From an uncultured Eubacterium sp. (GTDB taxonomy: Bacteria > Bacillota > Clostridia > Lachnospirales > Lachnospiraceae), in the NCBI GenBank assembly GCA_910584595.1, contig CAJUBQ010000012.1, positions 10,846 to 74,845 on the forward strand: a stretch of 64,000 nt of DNA, written 5' to 3'. The translations under genes and the position numbers were made by a program. Below, one piece after another: positions 24,875 through 35,611 of this stretch. Position 1 is the stretch's first letter. Each line of letters begins with the position of its first letter. The notes under the pieces were generated by a model. The model ran no database searches, had not been told where the DNA came from, and saw only the letters and a program-made list of their open reading frames with translations.

Positions 24875-26782
24875 TCACACTTTATAATTAAACTCAAACA
24901 CAGCCACTCCATACGCCGGAAGCGGATATGCAAAAGAATAATCTCTGCCGTCGCATTCTGCTTTCACCGTTTTATAACTTACAGGTCTCTTTTGGCCGGT
25001 GCCTCCAAAACGACTTTCATCACTGTTTAACACTAACTTATAAGTTCCTTTTGTCGGTGCGCCAACCCGGTAATCTGTTCTTTCCACTGGCGTAAAATTA
25101 CAGATAAACAGCAGATTTCTCTTACCATTTTTACTCTTACGCACAAAACTGAAAATACTCCGCGATGCATCATTTGCATTGATCCACTCAAAACCATCCC
25201 AGGAATGATCCAATTCATACATGGATGGATATTTACGGTAAATATGCAGAAGTTCCTTAAAATAATCATTTAACTGCCTATGGCTCTCTTCTGCCATCAG
25301 GAACCAGTCCAGCTCTCTCTCCTCGCTCCATTCCCGCAGCTGTGCAAAATCCTGGCCCATAAACAACAGTTTCTTACCCGGATGACCCATAAAAAAGGTA
25401 TATCCAACCATAAGGTTACGGAATTTATCTTTTCCAAGTCCCGGCATTTTATTTACCATAGAACATTTTAAGTGAACAACCTCATCATGAGACAGCACCA
25501 GAATATATTTTTCAGCGCCGTTATAGCTCATTGCAAATGTCATCTTATTATGGCATCCTTTTCTAAAATACGGATCCTGCTTCATATAATCCAAAAAATC
25601 ATGCATCCAGCCCATATTCCACTTAAAGTTAAAGTTTAATCCGTCTTCTTCTGCTTTACCTGTTACATTCGGCCATGCCGTAGATTCCTCCGCAATCATA
25701 ATGGCGCCCGGATTTCTGCCTGTCAATGAAGTATTGATATGTTTAAAAAACTCGATTGCTTCAAGGTTCTTATTATCCCCATATTTATTCGCTACCCACT
25801 GTCCGTCATTTTTACCATAATCCAGATACAGCATTGACGCAACCGCATCTACGCGCAGTCCGTCTACATGATAATTTTCAATCCACATCAAAGCGCTTCC
25901 GATCAGGAAATTTTTAACCTCTGACATTCCATAGTTAAAAATCTTTGTTCCCCAATCCGGATGTTCACCCATTCTTGGGTCAGGATACTCATATAACGGA
26001 CAACCGTCAAAGTCTGCCAATCCATGCGCATCTCTCGGAAAATGTGCCGGTACCCAGTCAACAATTACGCCAATTTTATTCCGATGCAGATAATTAATAA
26101 GGTAAGCAAAGTCTTCCGGCGTTCCGTAACGGGAAGTAGGCGCATAATATCCGGTTACCTGATATCCCCAGGATCCTTCAAACGGATGCTCTGAAATTCC
26201 CATCAGTTCTACGTGTGTATATCCCATTTCCTTTACATACTCTGTAAGCGCTCTTGCAAACTCACGGTATGTATAAAACCCTTCGTCGTCTCTGCCCGGA
26301 TGACGTTTCCAGGAGCCAGGATGCACTTCATAAATTGCCATCGGTTTTTCATAAGGATTTGTCTGTGCACGTGTGTCCATCCAGTTCTGGTCTGACCATT
26401 TCAAATGTGAAACATCAAAAACTATAGATGCACTGCCCGGTCTTAATTCTGCATAAGTTGCATAAGGATCTGCCTTATAAAGAAGCTTTCCATCTGATGT
26501 TTCTATAAGATATTTGTACATATCTCCATTTGTCACACCTGGAATAAACAGTTCATAAATTCCCATTTCCAATGGTTCTAACCGCTTCATCTCATGACGT
26601 GTTTCATCCCAGTTATTAAAGGAACCGACTACCCATACTCTTTTTGCATGAGGCGCCCAAACATCAAAAACTGCTCCTTCCTTCTGGCGTACTGTCATTA
26701 AATGTGCACCCATCTTTTTATAAATATCATAGTGTGTGCTTTGACCGAATAAATACATATCCAGTTCTGTCATGTTTCTCAT
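24875..26782 (-). CDS. glgB: 1,4-alpha-glucan branching enzyme
   Basis: GlgB introduces alpha-1,6 branches into glycogen. It is about 635 aa and of GH13 type. An N-terminal CBM48 domain (VWAPHAKRVWVVGSFNNW near 43) is followed by the (beta/alpha)8 barrel with the GH13 regions: VDWVPAHFP, GLRVDAVASMLY (nucleophile Asp), MIAEESTAWP (acid/base Glu) and LVLSHDEVVH. The C-terminal beta domain ends near FAYPLPAYGVAVFEF. AGGAGGG precedes two possible ATGs. I prefer the one at 26782 (9 bases spacing) over 26788. No other glg genes lie nearby; the upstream co-directional gene is the TPR/AAA protein. Confidence 0.95.
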   Translation of the reverse strand: MRNMTELDMYLFGQSTHYDIYKKMGAHLMTVRQKEGAVFDVWAPHAKRVWVVGSFNNWDETRHEMKRLEPLEMGIYELFIPGVTNGDMYKYLIETSDGKLLYKADPYATYAELRPGSASIVFDVSHLKWSDQNWMDTRAQTNPYEKPMAIYEVHPGSWKRHPGRDDEGFYTYREFARALTEYVKEMGYTHVELMGISEHPFEGSWGYQVTGYYAPTSRYGTPEDFAYLINYLHRNKIGVIVDWVPAHFPRDAHGLADFDGCPLYEYPDPRMGEHPDWGTKIFNYGMSEVKNFLIGSALMWIENYHVDGLRVDAVASMLYLDYGKNDGQWVANKYGDNKNLEAIEFFKHINTSLTGRNPGAIMIAEESTAWPNVTGKAEEDGLNFNFKWNMGWMHDFLDYMKQDPYFRKGCHNKMTFAMSYNGAEKYILVLSHDEVVHLKCSMVNKMPGLGKDKFRNLMVGYTFFMGHPGKKLLFMGQDFAQLREWSEERELDWFLMAEESHRQLNDYFKELLHIYRKYPSMYELDHSWDGFEWINANDASRSIFSFVRKSKNGKRNLLFICNFTPVERTDYRVGAPTKGTYKLVLNSDESRFGGTGQKRPVSYKTVKAECDGRDYSFAYPLPAYGVAVFEFNYKV

Positions 26783-26846
26783 TATCATAACCCTCCTGTT
26801 ACTTGTCTTTCCAGCATTTATTTTGCTGTAATATGATTAATAAACT

Positions 26847-29800
26847 TCATGATTCCTCAAAATCCTTCTCTCTTAAAATAATGTAATTGTCATCATTGGC
26901 CCTGGTTGCTGTCAACATTCCAAATACCTTCTTTAAGACGCCTTTTTCCGCGTTATCAATTGCCTCATCCACGATTTCTTTCACTTCGGTTAATGTCGTC
27001 ACATGATCGAGCTTCTGAATCGCGCTGATTCGTTTATATAAAGCTAAAACTCCCATTTCATCAATATCATAATTCAAGTCATTTGCATATGCTTTTCCAA
27101 ATTCTACCAGTTCATCAGATGAAAACAATGGAATTGATATCTTTTCTGTGAATTTTGCAGCAAAAGAACTGTCCCGTTCCAATGCTTTTTGAATCCCTTC
27201 TTCTGTATCTTCTATGATATACAGTGTTCCCGCATGATCGTTTTCCATACATCTGGACAATCTTACGGCTGTTTCTCTCGAAATCTTTCCTGCTGATTCT
27301 ATAATGAGGCAGCCGCCGCTTATTTTATCCATTAATACATCCAAATCTTTCTGATTCAGCGCATTTGCATCAATTTTTCCTGTCTTGCCTATCGGACGCT
27401 TAATCTCTTTTTGCAGCACTTTAATAATATCCATAATCAAGACCGTTTTACCGCTTCCACTAATTCCTTCAATAATAATATTTCCGGATAGTGCATGTTT
27501 TTCATATTGTAAATGTTCAGAAACACCGATCAGCAAATCATATATTTGCGCTTCCATTCCGGCAATCGGCACAAAATAAGAAAAAATTTCTTTTTGCTCT
27601 GGTGTAAGACGTTTCATTGTCTCTATATTCTGACTGCTGTTATTTGCAATGCTATTTTGAAAATTTTCTATATGGGCCGCCGCCATAGCTTCTTTTGAAA
27701 ACTCTTTCGTTGCCTGTGTGCTCTTCTTTCCATCCATAACTGATTCTGCCTGAAGCTGTGCCTGAGTGAGAAATCTTGGTTTCGCTGCCAAAAAAATGTT
27801 TTCCTGTTGATTTCTATTCTCCGGTTCTGCATTCCTCCCATAATTGTTTACTTCGCCTGACGTATTCTCTGCTAAGTCGTTTTTCTCCGTATCCGTCTGA
27901 TTATATGCATACTCGAGATTCTCTTTCCTGTCCTCCACATTGATATCAAATGCCCCCTCAGCTGCCTGCTCTTGCTGCGTCAGTTCCTCTAATACCTCAT
28001 TTTGATAGGAAAGATGTGTGAAAGTTTCCTCCGGCATTTGCGTATGAAATATTTGCTCATCTGCGTTTTGCAGCATTTGTTGATCGTATGTCTCTTTTAC
28101 TTTCTCATACGGTATTTGTCGATCGTACGCTTCTTCGTTATACAGCATTTGTTGATCGTATGCTTCTTCTGCTTCATACGGTATCTGCTGACCGTATCCT
28201 TTTTCTGCTTTCTCATACGGTATTTGCTGACCGTATCCTTTTTCTGCTTTTTCATACGGTATTTGCTGTTCGTATGCTTTTTCTGCTTTCTCATACGATA
28301 TTTGTTGATCGTATGCCTCTTCTGCTTCATACGGTATTTGCTGTTCGTATGCTTCTTTTGCTGTTTCAGCAGGCGGTATCTGCCAATCGTATGCTTGTTC
28401 TTCTGATGATACCTGCTGCCGCATCATATTGTCTTCGTATACTTCCTGCTCCTGATACTGTGACAGCTTGTTTGCTTCTGCAGCTTCCATTTTCATATTT
28501 CCTGCCTGAAGCTGTCTCAACGATTCCAGTGCCGAACTCCCTGCCTGAAGCTGCCTCAGTGACTCTAAAGCTGAATTTCCTGTCTGCACCCGGTTTTTAG
28601 TTTTTATATCCTGCGTTTCTATATCATTTTGCTGTGATCTATCCGGTACCTCTGTTTCATATTGCTGTACTCTGCTCGGTACCCCTGCTTCATATTGCTG
28701 TGCCCTGTCCGGTACTTTTATTTCACTCTGCTGCGCTCTATTTCCTGTTCCTGCATCATTTTTCTGGACGGTTTCTGTATCTTTTAAATAGGTCTGCTGT
28801 TCCACATCTGCTGCTTTATGTTCTGCCTGAAGTTGTTCCATAGAAATTGCAGAGTTCTTTTCCATACGTACTCTCTGCAAAAGATCTATTGCTGAAATTC
28901 CCGGTTGTGCTTCTTTCCAGGCACTCATGACCGGATTGTCGTCTTTTTTTGACGAACCTTTTCTTAATGAATCTCCACTTGTCTGCACCTTCTCTATTGC
29001 TCCAATCCCCTTACCTTTTAACATGTTTTCAGGCAGCTGCGGCATTTCCCTTGTTGGATCTGAAACATTTGATATTGCCGAAGGCTCCTGCTGCCTGCAT
29101 TCTGCCTGCAGGCTGTCAATCTGTTCCTGTAACAATTGATTGATACCTGCAACAATGTTGCCTGCCTGCTCCAAATCATGCTGCATTTTTGGCTGCTGTT
29201 CACGAACATCCGTCTCCTGTCCTGCCAATTCTTGTTGTGCGACCTGTTCAGCCAATTGCGGCATGATACTAAGCAATCTCTGCATCAGCTGCTCCGCTTT
29301 CTCGATAGATCTTTCTTTTGACTCCTCCTTCTGTGCATCCGACACATCATGGAGAGCGTCATTCATCTCCTGTTTCGTCTTTTCCCACTCTGCCTGTATT
29401 TCTTCCATCGTCATTGAAGAAACTGACTCTTCCTGCATCGTTGGCTCTATGTAAGATTGTTTCTGAATCTGTGATTGCATATACGGATCCTGCCAATTCT
29501 GCTGCATGTATACATCCCGCTGCTCCTGCTGCATATACATATTTTGTGATTCCGGCTGTACCCACTGTGCATTCACCTTTTGCAGTTCCAGCTGTACCTG
29601 CTGTGTATACATATTTTGCGGTCCCGGCTGTGCTTGCTGTGCATACATATTTTGCAGTTCCGGCTGTGCTTGCTGTGCATACATATTTTGTAGTTCCGGC
29701 TGTGCTTGCTGCGCATACATATTTTGTAGTTCCGGCTGGTTGCGGCTTCGCTGTGCGGTCTGTTCCTGAGTCATATTTTGTTCCATTCTTTGTACCGTAC

Positions 29801-30611
29801 CCTCATGCGCCCGCTGCATTTTTACCGTATGAATCTGCTGCATTCCTTTGGCAATTTCTTTCTGTAGATTTGCCGTATTATACTGGCCTGTATTTGTCTG
29901 AACAGAAGGGATCTCTACTGTCTCATGCACAATTTCTCCCGACTCAAAAAAATCATTTGGTTTTACTTCAATGACTCCGGTTCGTTTTTGACGAAATGCG
30001 TGATACTTTTCTTCTTGTGGTTTACTTAACGGTTGGTAATGCATTTTCAGTTCCAATGCTTTTTCTACATAGATTCCATCACCAAACCATAAGATCAGCT
30101 CATCACATGCCTCTACACACTTTTCCGGCTGCATATCTTTATGGTATAAATATGCAAGCTCATATGCCCATTCCTCTGAATATTCCTGCTCCTTTAGTTC
30201 CTCAAGAATTTTAATCTGTTCTTTATATGGAAGCCCCTGCGCCGCTGTCATCTTATACTTTAAGACATACTTTAAATTATCGTGAGGAGCAATATCGACA
30301 AATTCATCATAATATTCCTGCGCCTCATTAAATCTGCTTGTCTTAATCGCGATTTCTGCCAGGCGATATATGATATTTCTGCCAATCGGCGATTTATCAT
30401 ATGCCAAAAGAAGGATTTCTTTACTATCCTCATAACGGCCCACCTGTTCAAAAACCTCTCCAGCAAGCACAAGAGCATTTAAATTGCGGATTTTCCGCCA
30501 GTTAATTGTCTCTGCAATCTCTGCCGCTGCATTATAATTACGCGCACTAACCAGCGCCTTCATCTCGTCAACTTTAAGTTTAAACTCGTATTTATCCACG
30601 CTTGTCACCAT
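26847..30611 (-). CDS. 1254-aa TPR - Gln-rich repeat - AAA-like P-loop protein
   Basis: This is an unusual three-part cytoplasmic protein. Residues about 1-215 are TPR-like helical repeats (RNYNAAAEIAETINW, GRYEDSKEILLLAYDKSP, SRFNEAQEYYDEFVDIAP). Residues about 220-970 are low complexity, Gln/Glu/Met/Tyr-rich, with a 12-residue repeat QPELQNMYAQQA (about 285-345) and a 14-15-residue repeat built on YEKAEKGYGQQIP (about 735-845). The C-terminal AAA-like ATPase (about 1000-1254) has Walker A GISGSGKT but a weak Walker B (CLIIESA in place of hhhhDE). It resembles the CbxX/SpoVK-type ATPase region. The start has an upstream TTGACA/TAAACT promoter. Function unknown; scaffold or assembly roles are guesses. 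Confidence 0.75.
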   Translation of the reverse strand: MVTSVDKYEFKLKVDEMKALVSARNYNAAAEIAETINWRKIRNLNALVLAGEVFEQVGRYEDSKEILLLAYDKSPIGRNIIYRLAEIAIKTSRFNEAQEYYDEFVDIAPHDNLKYVLKYKMTAAQGLPYKEQIKILEELKEQEYSEEWAYELAYLYHKDMQPEKCVEACDELILWFGDGIYVEKALELKMHYQPLSKPQEEKYHAFRQKRTGVIEVKPNDFFESGEIVHETVEIPSVQTNTGQYNTANLQKEIAKGMQQIHTVKMQRAHEGTVQRMEQNMTQEQTAQRSRNQPELQNMYAQQAQPELQNMYAQQAQPELQNMYAQQAQPGPQNMYTQQVQLELQKVNAQWVQPESQNMYMQQEQRDVYMQQNWQDPYMQSQIQKQSYIEPTMQEESVSSMTMEEIQAEWEKTKQEMNDALHDVSDAQKEESKERSIEKAEQLMQRLLSIMPQLAEQVAQQELAGQETDVREQQPKMQHDLEQAGNIVAGINQLLQEQIDSLQAECRQQEPSAISNVSDPTREMPQLPENMLKGKGIGAIEKVQTSGDSLRKGSSKKDDNPVMSAWKEAQPGISAIDLLQRVRMEKNSAISMEQLQAEHKAADVEQQTYLKDTETVQKNDAGTGNRAQQSEIKVPDRAQQYEAGVPSRVQQYETEVPDRSQQNDIETQDIKTKNRVQTGNSALESLRQLQAGSSALESLRQLQAGNMKMEAAEANKLSQYQEQEVYEDNMMRQQVSSEEQAYDWQIPPAETAKEAYEQQIPYEAEEAYDQQISYEKAEKAYEQQIPYEKAEKGYGQQIPYEKAEKGYGQQIPYEAEEAYDQQMLYNEEAYDRQIPYEKVKETYDQQMLQNADEQIFHTQMPEETFTHLSYQNEVLEELTQQEQAAEGAFDINVEDRKENLEYAYNQTDTEKNDLAENTSGEVNNYGRNAEPENRNQQENIFLAAKPRFLTQAQLQAESVMDGKKSTQATKEFSKEAMAAAHIENFQNSIANNSSQNIETMKRLTPEQKEIFSYFVPIAGMEAQIYDLLIGVSEHLQYEKHALSGNIIIEGISGSGKTVLIMDIIKVLQKEIKRPIGKTGKIDANALNQKDLDVLMDKISGGCLIIESAGKISRETAVRLSRCMENDHAGTLYIIEDTEEGIQKALERDSSFAAKFTEKISIPLFSSDELVEFGKAYANDLNYDIDEMGVLALYKRISAIQKLDHVTTLTEVKEIVDEAIDNAEKGVLKKVFGMLTATRANDDNYIILREKDFEES
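28080..28400. repeat. Intragenic imperfect tandem repeats (about 42-45 bp) in the TPR/AAA gene
   Basis: Repeated blocks containing TTTCTCATACGGTATTTG and CTGACCGTATCC or TTGATCGTATGC occur about eight times. They encode YEQQIPYEKAE-like units. Their spacing is a multiple of three. Confidence 0.85.
29585..29745. repeat. Intragenic tandem repeats (36 bp) in the TPR/AAA gene
   Basis: Four to five 36-bp units carry CATACATATTTTG followed by TTCCGGCTGTGCTTGCTG. They encode the 12-residue QPELQNMYAQQA repeat. Two copies are almost identical. Confidence 0.9.
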
Positions 30612-30670
30612 CTATCTATAAAGGTCTGTGATTCACCTTCGTTTCTATCTTTGCATATGATTCCAATGCT

Positions 30671-30699
30671 AGTTTACCATAGGTAACCGCTCATGTCAA
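30671..30699 (-). promoter_or_regulatory. Promoter of the TPR/AAA gene
   Basis: Minus strand: a perfect TTGACA (30699-30694), a 17-base spacer and TAAACT (30676-30671), 60 bases upstream of the start codon. It may also drive glgB, which follows 64 bases after the stop. Confidence 0.65.
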
Positions 30700-30746
30700 A
30701 AAACTACTTAAAAAATTAACAAATTTTGGTTACTGTACGTAAATAT

Positions 30747-32102
30747 TTACATTTCTTCCTCTGCTTTCTCTTTCTCTGCCTTCTCTTCCTCCTGATCGTC
30801 AGAAGATTTTTCATCTGCATACTTTCCATACCAAAGCGCGTTACCTGCGGGCTCTACACCTGTTGCTTCTATATAGACTTTTGTCTCGACCGGCAGCTTT
30901 TTTTTCTCCAGAAAGAAATGTACAATCTTTTGCACAATATAATATATCACTGCAAAGACCGGACATCCAAGCAGCATTCCCATCACACCGAACAATCCGC
31001 TTCCTACCAAAATTGCAAACATAACCCAAAACGAAGATAAACCTGTAGAATCCCCTAAAATTTTGGGGCCGATAATATTACCGTCAATCTGTTGTAAAAT
31101 CACAACAAAAATAACAAAATAAACTGCATACAACGGATCTACGAGTAAAATCAAAAATGCACTCGGTATTGCTCCAATAAATGGTCCGAAAAACGGAATA
31201 ATATTTGTAACACCGACAATCACACTGACCAGAAGCGTATACGGCATTTTAATAATACATAATACAATATAACAAATAATTCCAATAATCAGTGAATCCA
31301 GCAGCTTTCCTTTAATAAATCCGCCAAAAATCTCATTTGTCGTATGAAATACCTGTATTACCTGATTTGCCGCACGTGCCGGAAGCAATGCAAAAATGAT
31401 TTTTTTTGTCTGCCCCTCAAAGCTTTCTTTCTCACACATGACATAAATGGAAACAACAAGCCCTATGACAAGATTTTTAAATACATTCAGCACATTCAGC
31501 ACACCGCTTGTAACTGTTGCAACATAGTCTTTTGTCTGTGGCAGCAGCGAATTTTTTAAAAAATCTTCCATCCAGTCTGCAGCTGTCATCAAATATTCTT
31601 CCACAACAGCTATGATCTTTTGGTTTCCATACTCCCAGTCATTTAAGTGAACAATAAACGAATTAATTTGCGCCGGTAAAGTATCTACTAAATTCGATAT
31701 ATTTGCTGAGATCTCCGGAATTACCATAGATATGAGCAAAACAATCACAAATATAAAAACAAGCACAGCCAAAATACTCGAAATCGTACGTATCATCCGT
31801 CGCAGTTTTTTGTTGGCGCCTTTTCGATCTGCCAGCTTTAATAAAAATTTTTCAAAAAACATCATAATCGGATTAATCAGATACCCAATCGCAAGACCGT
31901 ATAAAATCGGCTGTGCAATTCCGACAAACATATGAAATACTGTCTTAATGTCCTGAAAACGAAACAATAAGCATACAACCAAAATGCAGCAGCTAAATAC
32001 AATAAAACAAGTCAGTCCCATTGCCAGGTACGGACGGATATTCCAATCCGAACCTGACTTTAACTGCTGCCGTATCGTTTGTTTTTTCTCGTCTTTTTCC
32101 AT
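30747..32102 (-). CDS. AI-2E family transporter (PerM/YdiK-like)
   Basis: This 451-aa membrane protein has about seven to eight helices and the AI-2E exporter family pattern (VGIAQPILYGLAIGYLINPI near 80, GVTNIIPFFGPFIGAIPS near 285, NIIGPKILGDSTGLSS near 335, GSGLFGVMGMLLGCPVFAV near 365). The family includes sodium/proton antiporters as well as presumed autoinducer-2 exporters, so the substrate is open. The C-terminal tail is Glu/Lys-rich. It lies 14 bases after the aconitase-like gene, so it is the last gene of a four-gene run. Confidence 0.88.
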   Translation of the reverse strand: MEKDEKKQTIRQQLKSGSDWNIRPYLAMGLTCFIVFSCCILVVCLLFRFQDIKTVFHMFVGIAQPILYGLAIGYLINPIMMFFEKFLLKLADRKGANKKLRRMIRTISSILAVLVFIFVIVLLISMVIPEISANISNLVDTLPAQINSFIVHLNDWEYGNQKIIAVVEEYLMTAADWMEDFLKNSLLPQTKDYVATVTSGVLNVLNVFKNLVIGLVVSIYVMCEKESFEGQTKKIIFALLPARAANQVIQVFHTTNEIFGGFIKGKLLDSLIIGIICYIVLCIIKMPYTLLVSVIVGVTNIIPFFGPFIGAIPSAFLILLVDPLYAVYFVIFVVILQQIDGNIIGPKILGDSTGLSSFWVMFAILVGSGLFGVMGMLLGCPVFAVIYYIVQKIVHFFLEKKKLPVETKVYIEATGVEPAGNALWYGKYADEKSSDDQEEEKAEKEKAEEEM

Positions 32103-32116
32103 ATTCCTGCACCGTT

Positions 32117-34414
32117 TTATTTCCTGTTAAAATTAATCAGACAGCCTTTCAATATAATTTCGCGTTCATCATCTGTCAGTTCCCCCAGCGTCATATGAAA
32201 CTCCTGCAAACTGTTATCTTTTACCGCATATGCTATAATATCCGCAGCCTTCTCTTCTACCGCTTTACGGATATCCGGCAAAAACAGATAATCACCATTA
32301 GCAAACGGAAGGCCATCTGTCTGATTTCCTTGTTGAATTAACAATGGAAGCATTCCCCAGTTAATCAAATTAGAACGATATCTCTTTGTCGCATATTCAT
32401 GCGCAATATTTGCCCAGCCCCCTAATACTTTCTGACAAGAGGCTGCCTGCTCACGTGCAGAACCATCGCCCGGCTTTACTGCAAAAATTGTACTTCCGAT
32501 ACCGGTATTGCTCTCATTCGCATTTGGAAACTTCTGTAATATTACATCAACCGCATCTTTTAATTCCGGCAGCGCTTCATAAGGATGACCGCCGTCTTCT
32601 CTTACCTTTTCTGCTTTTTGCACTTCTTTCGCACGTCCTACATAAGCAGGATCTTTTCTGGATAAAGTGAACTCTGCCAATCCAAGCGGATTTGAACGGT
32701 AAGAAGAAGTCTCCCCAGATGGAATTAATTCATCCGTTGTCGTAACCGGATCGTGAATCTCTGATACAACTTTTAACAGCAAGTGCTCTGTCAACGCACA
32801 CATCTTTGGCCAGTCTTTGATATTTGGCCCCATTTTTACTTCTACAGAAGAATCTGCCTGACCATGACTGTCAAACACACGATTTTGGTAAATCGTACGG
32901 TCAAAGAAATATTTTGGCTTTGTAAAATTCACATCCACCTCTGTCGCAGCAGTCAGATAACCTTTATTTGCAGCTGTTGCAGCAATGGACCTTGCATCCA
33001 TCAATGCTACGGATGCTATCTGTCCGCTTTGTACTTTAGAACCTTCACGATTCGGGAAGTTCCTTGTAGAATGACGAATGGAAAAACCGTTATTTGCAGG
33101 CGTATCTCCGGCGCCAAAACAAGGTCCGCAAAACGCTGTCTTCATCACTCCTCCTGCAGCCATGATCTTAGCCGCAGCCCCGTTGCGTACCAGCTCCATA
33201 TAGACCGGCATACTGGCAGGGTATACACTCAGCGTAAATTCATCTGCTCCGATACCTGCGCCATCCAAAATATCCGCCGCATCACAAATATTTTCAAATC
33301 CGCCTCCTGCGCATCCTGCAATAATACCCTGATCTACATACAATCTGCCATCACGTACTTTTTCTTTCAAATTCAAATCCACCGCACCATTAAAACTAAC
33401 CTGCGCCTTCTTCTCACAATCAGCAAGAATGTCCATCAAGTTATGATTCAATTCTTCGATTGTATATGCATTACTCGGATGGAACGGCATTGCTATCATC
33501 GGTTTTACCGTACTTAAATCCAGTTCAATCATTCCATCATAATAAGCCGTATTTCCCGGATTTAACTCTGCATATTCATCTGTACGGCCATGAATCTCAT
33601 AAAATTCTTTCACCTGTTCATCTGTTTTCCAAATAGAAGACAGACAAGTCGTTTCCGTAGTCATAACATCTATGCCAATACGAAAATCTACGCTCAAATT
33701 GGCGACGCCAGGCCCTACAAACTCCATAACCTTATTTTTTACATATCCATTCGCAAATACCTCTTTAATGATTGCGATTGCAATATCCTGCGGACCGACT
33801 CCCTTTTCCGGTGTTCCTGTAAGATAAACGCCGACTACTTCCGGCATATTAATATCATATGTCTGGCTTAACAGCTGTTTTACCAACTCAGGACCGCCTT
33901 CTCCCATAGCCATCGTTCCTAACGCTCCATAACGGGTATGAGAATCAGAACCGAGTATCATTTTTCCTCCGCCGGCCAGCATTTCTCTTGCAAACTGATG
34001 AATCACTGCCTGATGAGGCGGCACATAGATTCCGCCATATCTTTTTGCACAAGACAATCCAAACATATGGTCATCTTCATTAATCGTACCGCCTACCGCA
34101 CACAAACTATTATGACAGTTTGTCAATACATATGGAATCGGAAACTTTTCTAATCCTGAAGCTCGTGCTGTTTGAATAATCCCTACAAACGTAATATCAT
34201 GAGATGTCAGCTTATCAAATTTAATCTGAAGCTTCTCCATATTTCCTGACTTATTGTGTTCCTCTAAAATATGGTAAGCAATCGTCTGCTTTTTCGCCAG
34301 CGCCGGTGTAACCTCACTGCCTGTCTTTGCTTTTAAAACCGAGGCTGCATCCGGAGTATCTTCAACAAGCTCCATACCATTTATCAAATACACGCCTTTG
34401 TCATAAAGTTTCAT
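32117..34414 (-). CDS. Aconitase-family hydratase (YbhJ-like)
   Basis: The 765-aa protein belongs to the aconitase superfamily. It shows the substrate-binding [20 protein letters not shown] near 155, a Cys ligand in [10 protein letters not shown] near 372, [14 protein letters not shown] near 435 and the domain-4 motif NFPNREGSK near 460. The closest type known to me is the YbhJ-like putative hydratase, not canonical AcnA. The overall order is domains 1-3, a linker, then domain 4. Which hydroxy-acid it dehydrates is unknown. It is transcribed after the coiled-coil gene (21 bases gap) and before the AI-2E gene. Confidence 0.85.
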   Translation of the reverse strand: MKLYDKGVYLINGMELVEDTPDAASVLKAKTGSEVTPALAKKQTIAYHILEEHNKSGNMEKLQIKFDKLTSHDITFVGIIQTARASGLEKFPIPYVLTNCHNSLCAVGGTINEDDHMFGLSCAKRYGGIYVPPHQAVIHQFAREMLAGGGKMILGSDSHTRYGALGTMAMGEGGPELVKQLLSQTYDINMPEVVGVYLTGTPEKGVGPQDIAIAIIKEVFANGYVKNKVMEFVGPGVANLSVDFRIGIDVMTTETTCLSSIWKTDEQVKEFYEIHGRTDEYAELNPGNTAYYDGMIELDLSTVKPMIAMPFHPSNAYTIEELNHNLMDILADCEKKAQVSFNGAVDLNLKEKVRDGRLYVDQGIIAGCAGGGFENICDAADILDGAGIGADEFTLSVYPASMPVYMELVRNGAAAKIMAAGGVMKTAFCGPCFGAGDTPANNGFSIRHSTRNFPNREGSKVQSGQIASVALMDARSIAATAANKGYLTAATEVDVNFTKPKYFFDRTIYQNRVFDSHGQADSSVEVKMGPNIKDWPKMCALTEHLLLKVVSEIHDPVTTTDELIPSGETSSYRSNPLGLAEFTLSRKDPAYVGRAKEVQKAEKVREDGGHPYEALPELKDAVDVILQKFPNANESNTGIGSTIFAVKPGDGSAREQAASCQKVLGGWANIAHEYATKRYRSNLINWGMLPLLIQQGNQTDGLPFANGDYLFLPDIRKAVEEKAADIIAYAVKDNSLQEFHMTLGELTDDEREIILKGCLINFNRK

Positions 34415-34435
34415 ATCATAATATCCTCCTTGCGT

Positions 34436-35596
34436 TTATAATAAAGTCTTCTTTTTTCCCATTAACCGATCTAATAATGATAGTTTTTCATTATGAGACT
34501 GTTTCATTTCTTCTGTCTCTTCATTTTTTTGTTTAAAATATTCCGCATCCAGATTTACCTTAATCTCAGCTGTCTCAGACGCTTCCTGGACTGACTGCCC
34601 GGCTGTATCTGTTGTATTTTCTGACGGCTGTCTGCTTGCCGGCTGTTCAGATTGATCTGTTCGTTCACCCACAGCTCCCCGTTCATCATCTGTCTGATCC
34701 GCTGCCGTCTGTTTTCCTGTCTCCCCTGCTGCATGTTCCTGATTTGCCTTAGATTGTCCGCTTACTTCTTCTGTTTCACTAACAGCCGTTTTCTCTTGAC
34801 TTATACTATTTTCCTGTCCGGCTTGCTGCTGTTGTGCTTTTTTCGTATTCTTATCTGATTTTTTATCTTCTGTAAATAATTGCTGAATATCTTCCGCCGC
34901 CTTTTTTAAAGTAGTCTCTATCACGCCTTCATCTTCTAACGGCTGCATGAATTCTTCTTCTACTATTGTCTGCTTTTCCTCTTCTTTTTCGAATGGAATG
35001 CCTGCTTTTCGAAAATATTCTTCATTGATTTTTATTTCCGGTTTTATCACTGTATGCTTTTCACCGAAATTTTCTAATGTCTTTCTGCCCTTTTTCTCTG
35101 CCCGTTCACGTTCAATCTCACGATTACGCTCCTCAATCAGCCTTAAATACTTTTCCGTATCTGCTAACAACTGAAGCTGGCTCTTTAATTCCAGCTGATT
35201 TTCCCGGATTGTCTCCTGCTGCATCTTAATATTTTTTTGAAATTCCCGATACATCCGATCTACTGTTGCATCTGCTTCATCTACCATTACATTCAAATGA
35301 TTAAGCGCTTCTTCTGTATATAAGACTGATGCTGCATAAATATCCTCCGCCTGACGGCTGGCATCCCAGATAATCTTGTCGCCCTCCTTCTTTTTTTCCC
35401 GCATTGCCCGATCTCTGCTCTGCTGAGTCAGCTCATATTCATCCATAATCTCATAGATGCTTGCATTCAGGCGGTCAATCAAATTAAAAATATCCTGCTT
35501 TCTGACGATGATCCGGTCCGTATCATACGTCTCACTCTTGGAAATCATCACATGTATATCTCTAAGTACATTTTCAAGTCTGTCCTGTGAGCTCAT
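34436..35596 (-). CDS. Coiled-coil cytoplasmic protein, DivIVA-like in layout
   Basis: This is a 386-aa protein. The first 175 residues are charged alpha-helix (IVRKQDIFNLIDRLNASI; then a long Glu/Lys/Gln heptad-like stretch to about 170), followed by a disordered, Gln/Glu/Thr-rich tail (about 200-350) with little hydrophobic content. No membrane span is seen. It is often annotated as a DivIVA- or ATP-synthase-b-like hypothetical in Lachnospiraceae, but the family is not firmly known. It lies 15 bases downstream of the PurM-like gene. A scaffold role is possible but not shown. Confidence 0.7.
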   Translation of the reverse strand: MSSQDRLENVLRDIHVMISKSETYDTDRIIVRKQDIFNLIDRLNASIYEIMDEYELTQQSRDRAMREKKKEGDKIIWDASRQAEDIYAASVLYTEEALNHLNVMVDEADATVDRMYREFQKNIKMQQETIRENQLELKSQLQLLADTEKYLRLIEERNREIERERAEKKGRKTLENFGEKHTVIKPEIKINEEYFRKAGIPFEKEEEKQTIVEEEFMQPLEDEGVIETTLKKAAEDIQQLFTEDKKSDKNTKKAQQQQAGQENSISQEKTAVSETEEVSGQSKANQEHAAGETGKQTAADQTDDERGAVGERTDQSEQPASRQPSENTTDTAGQSVQEASETAEIKVNLDAEYFKQKNEETEEMKQSHNEKLSLLDRLMGKKKTLL

Positions 35597-35611
35597 CTAT
35601 TCGCCTCTTTT

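Noticed and set aside
28002..28600. Plus-strand frames of 134 and 170 codons opposite the TPR/AAA repeats
   Set aside because: Shadows of the repeated minus-strand coding sequence.
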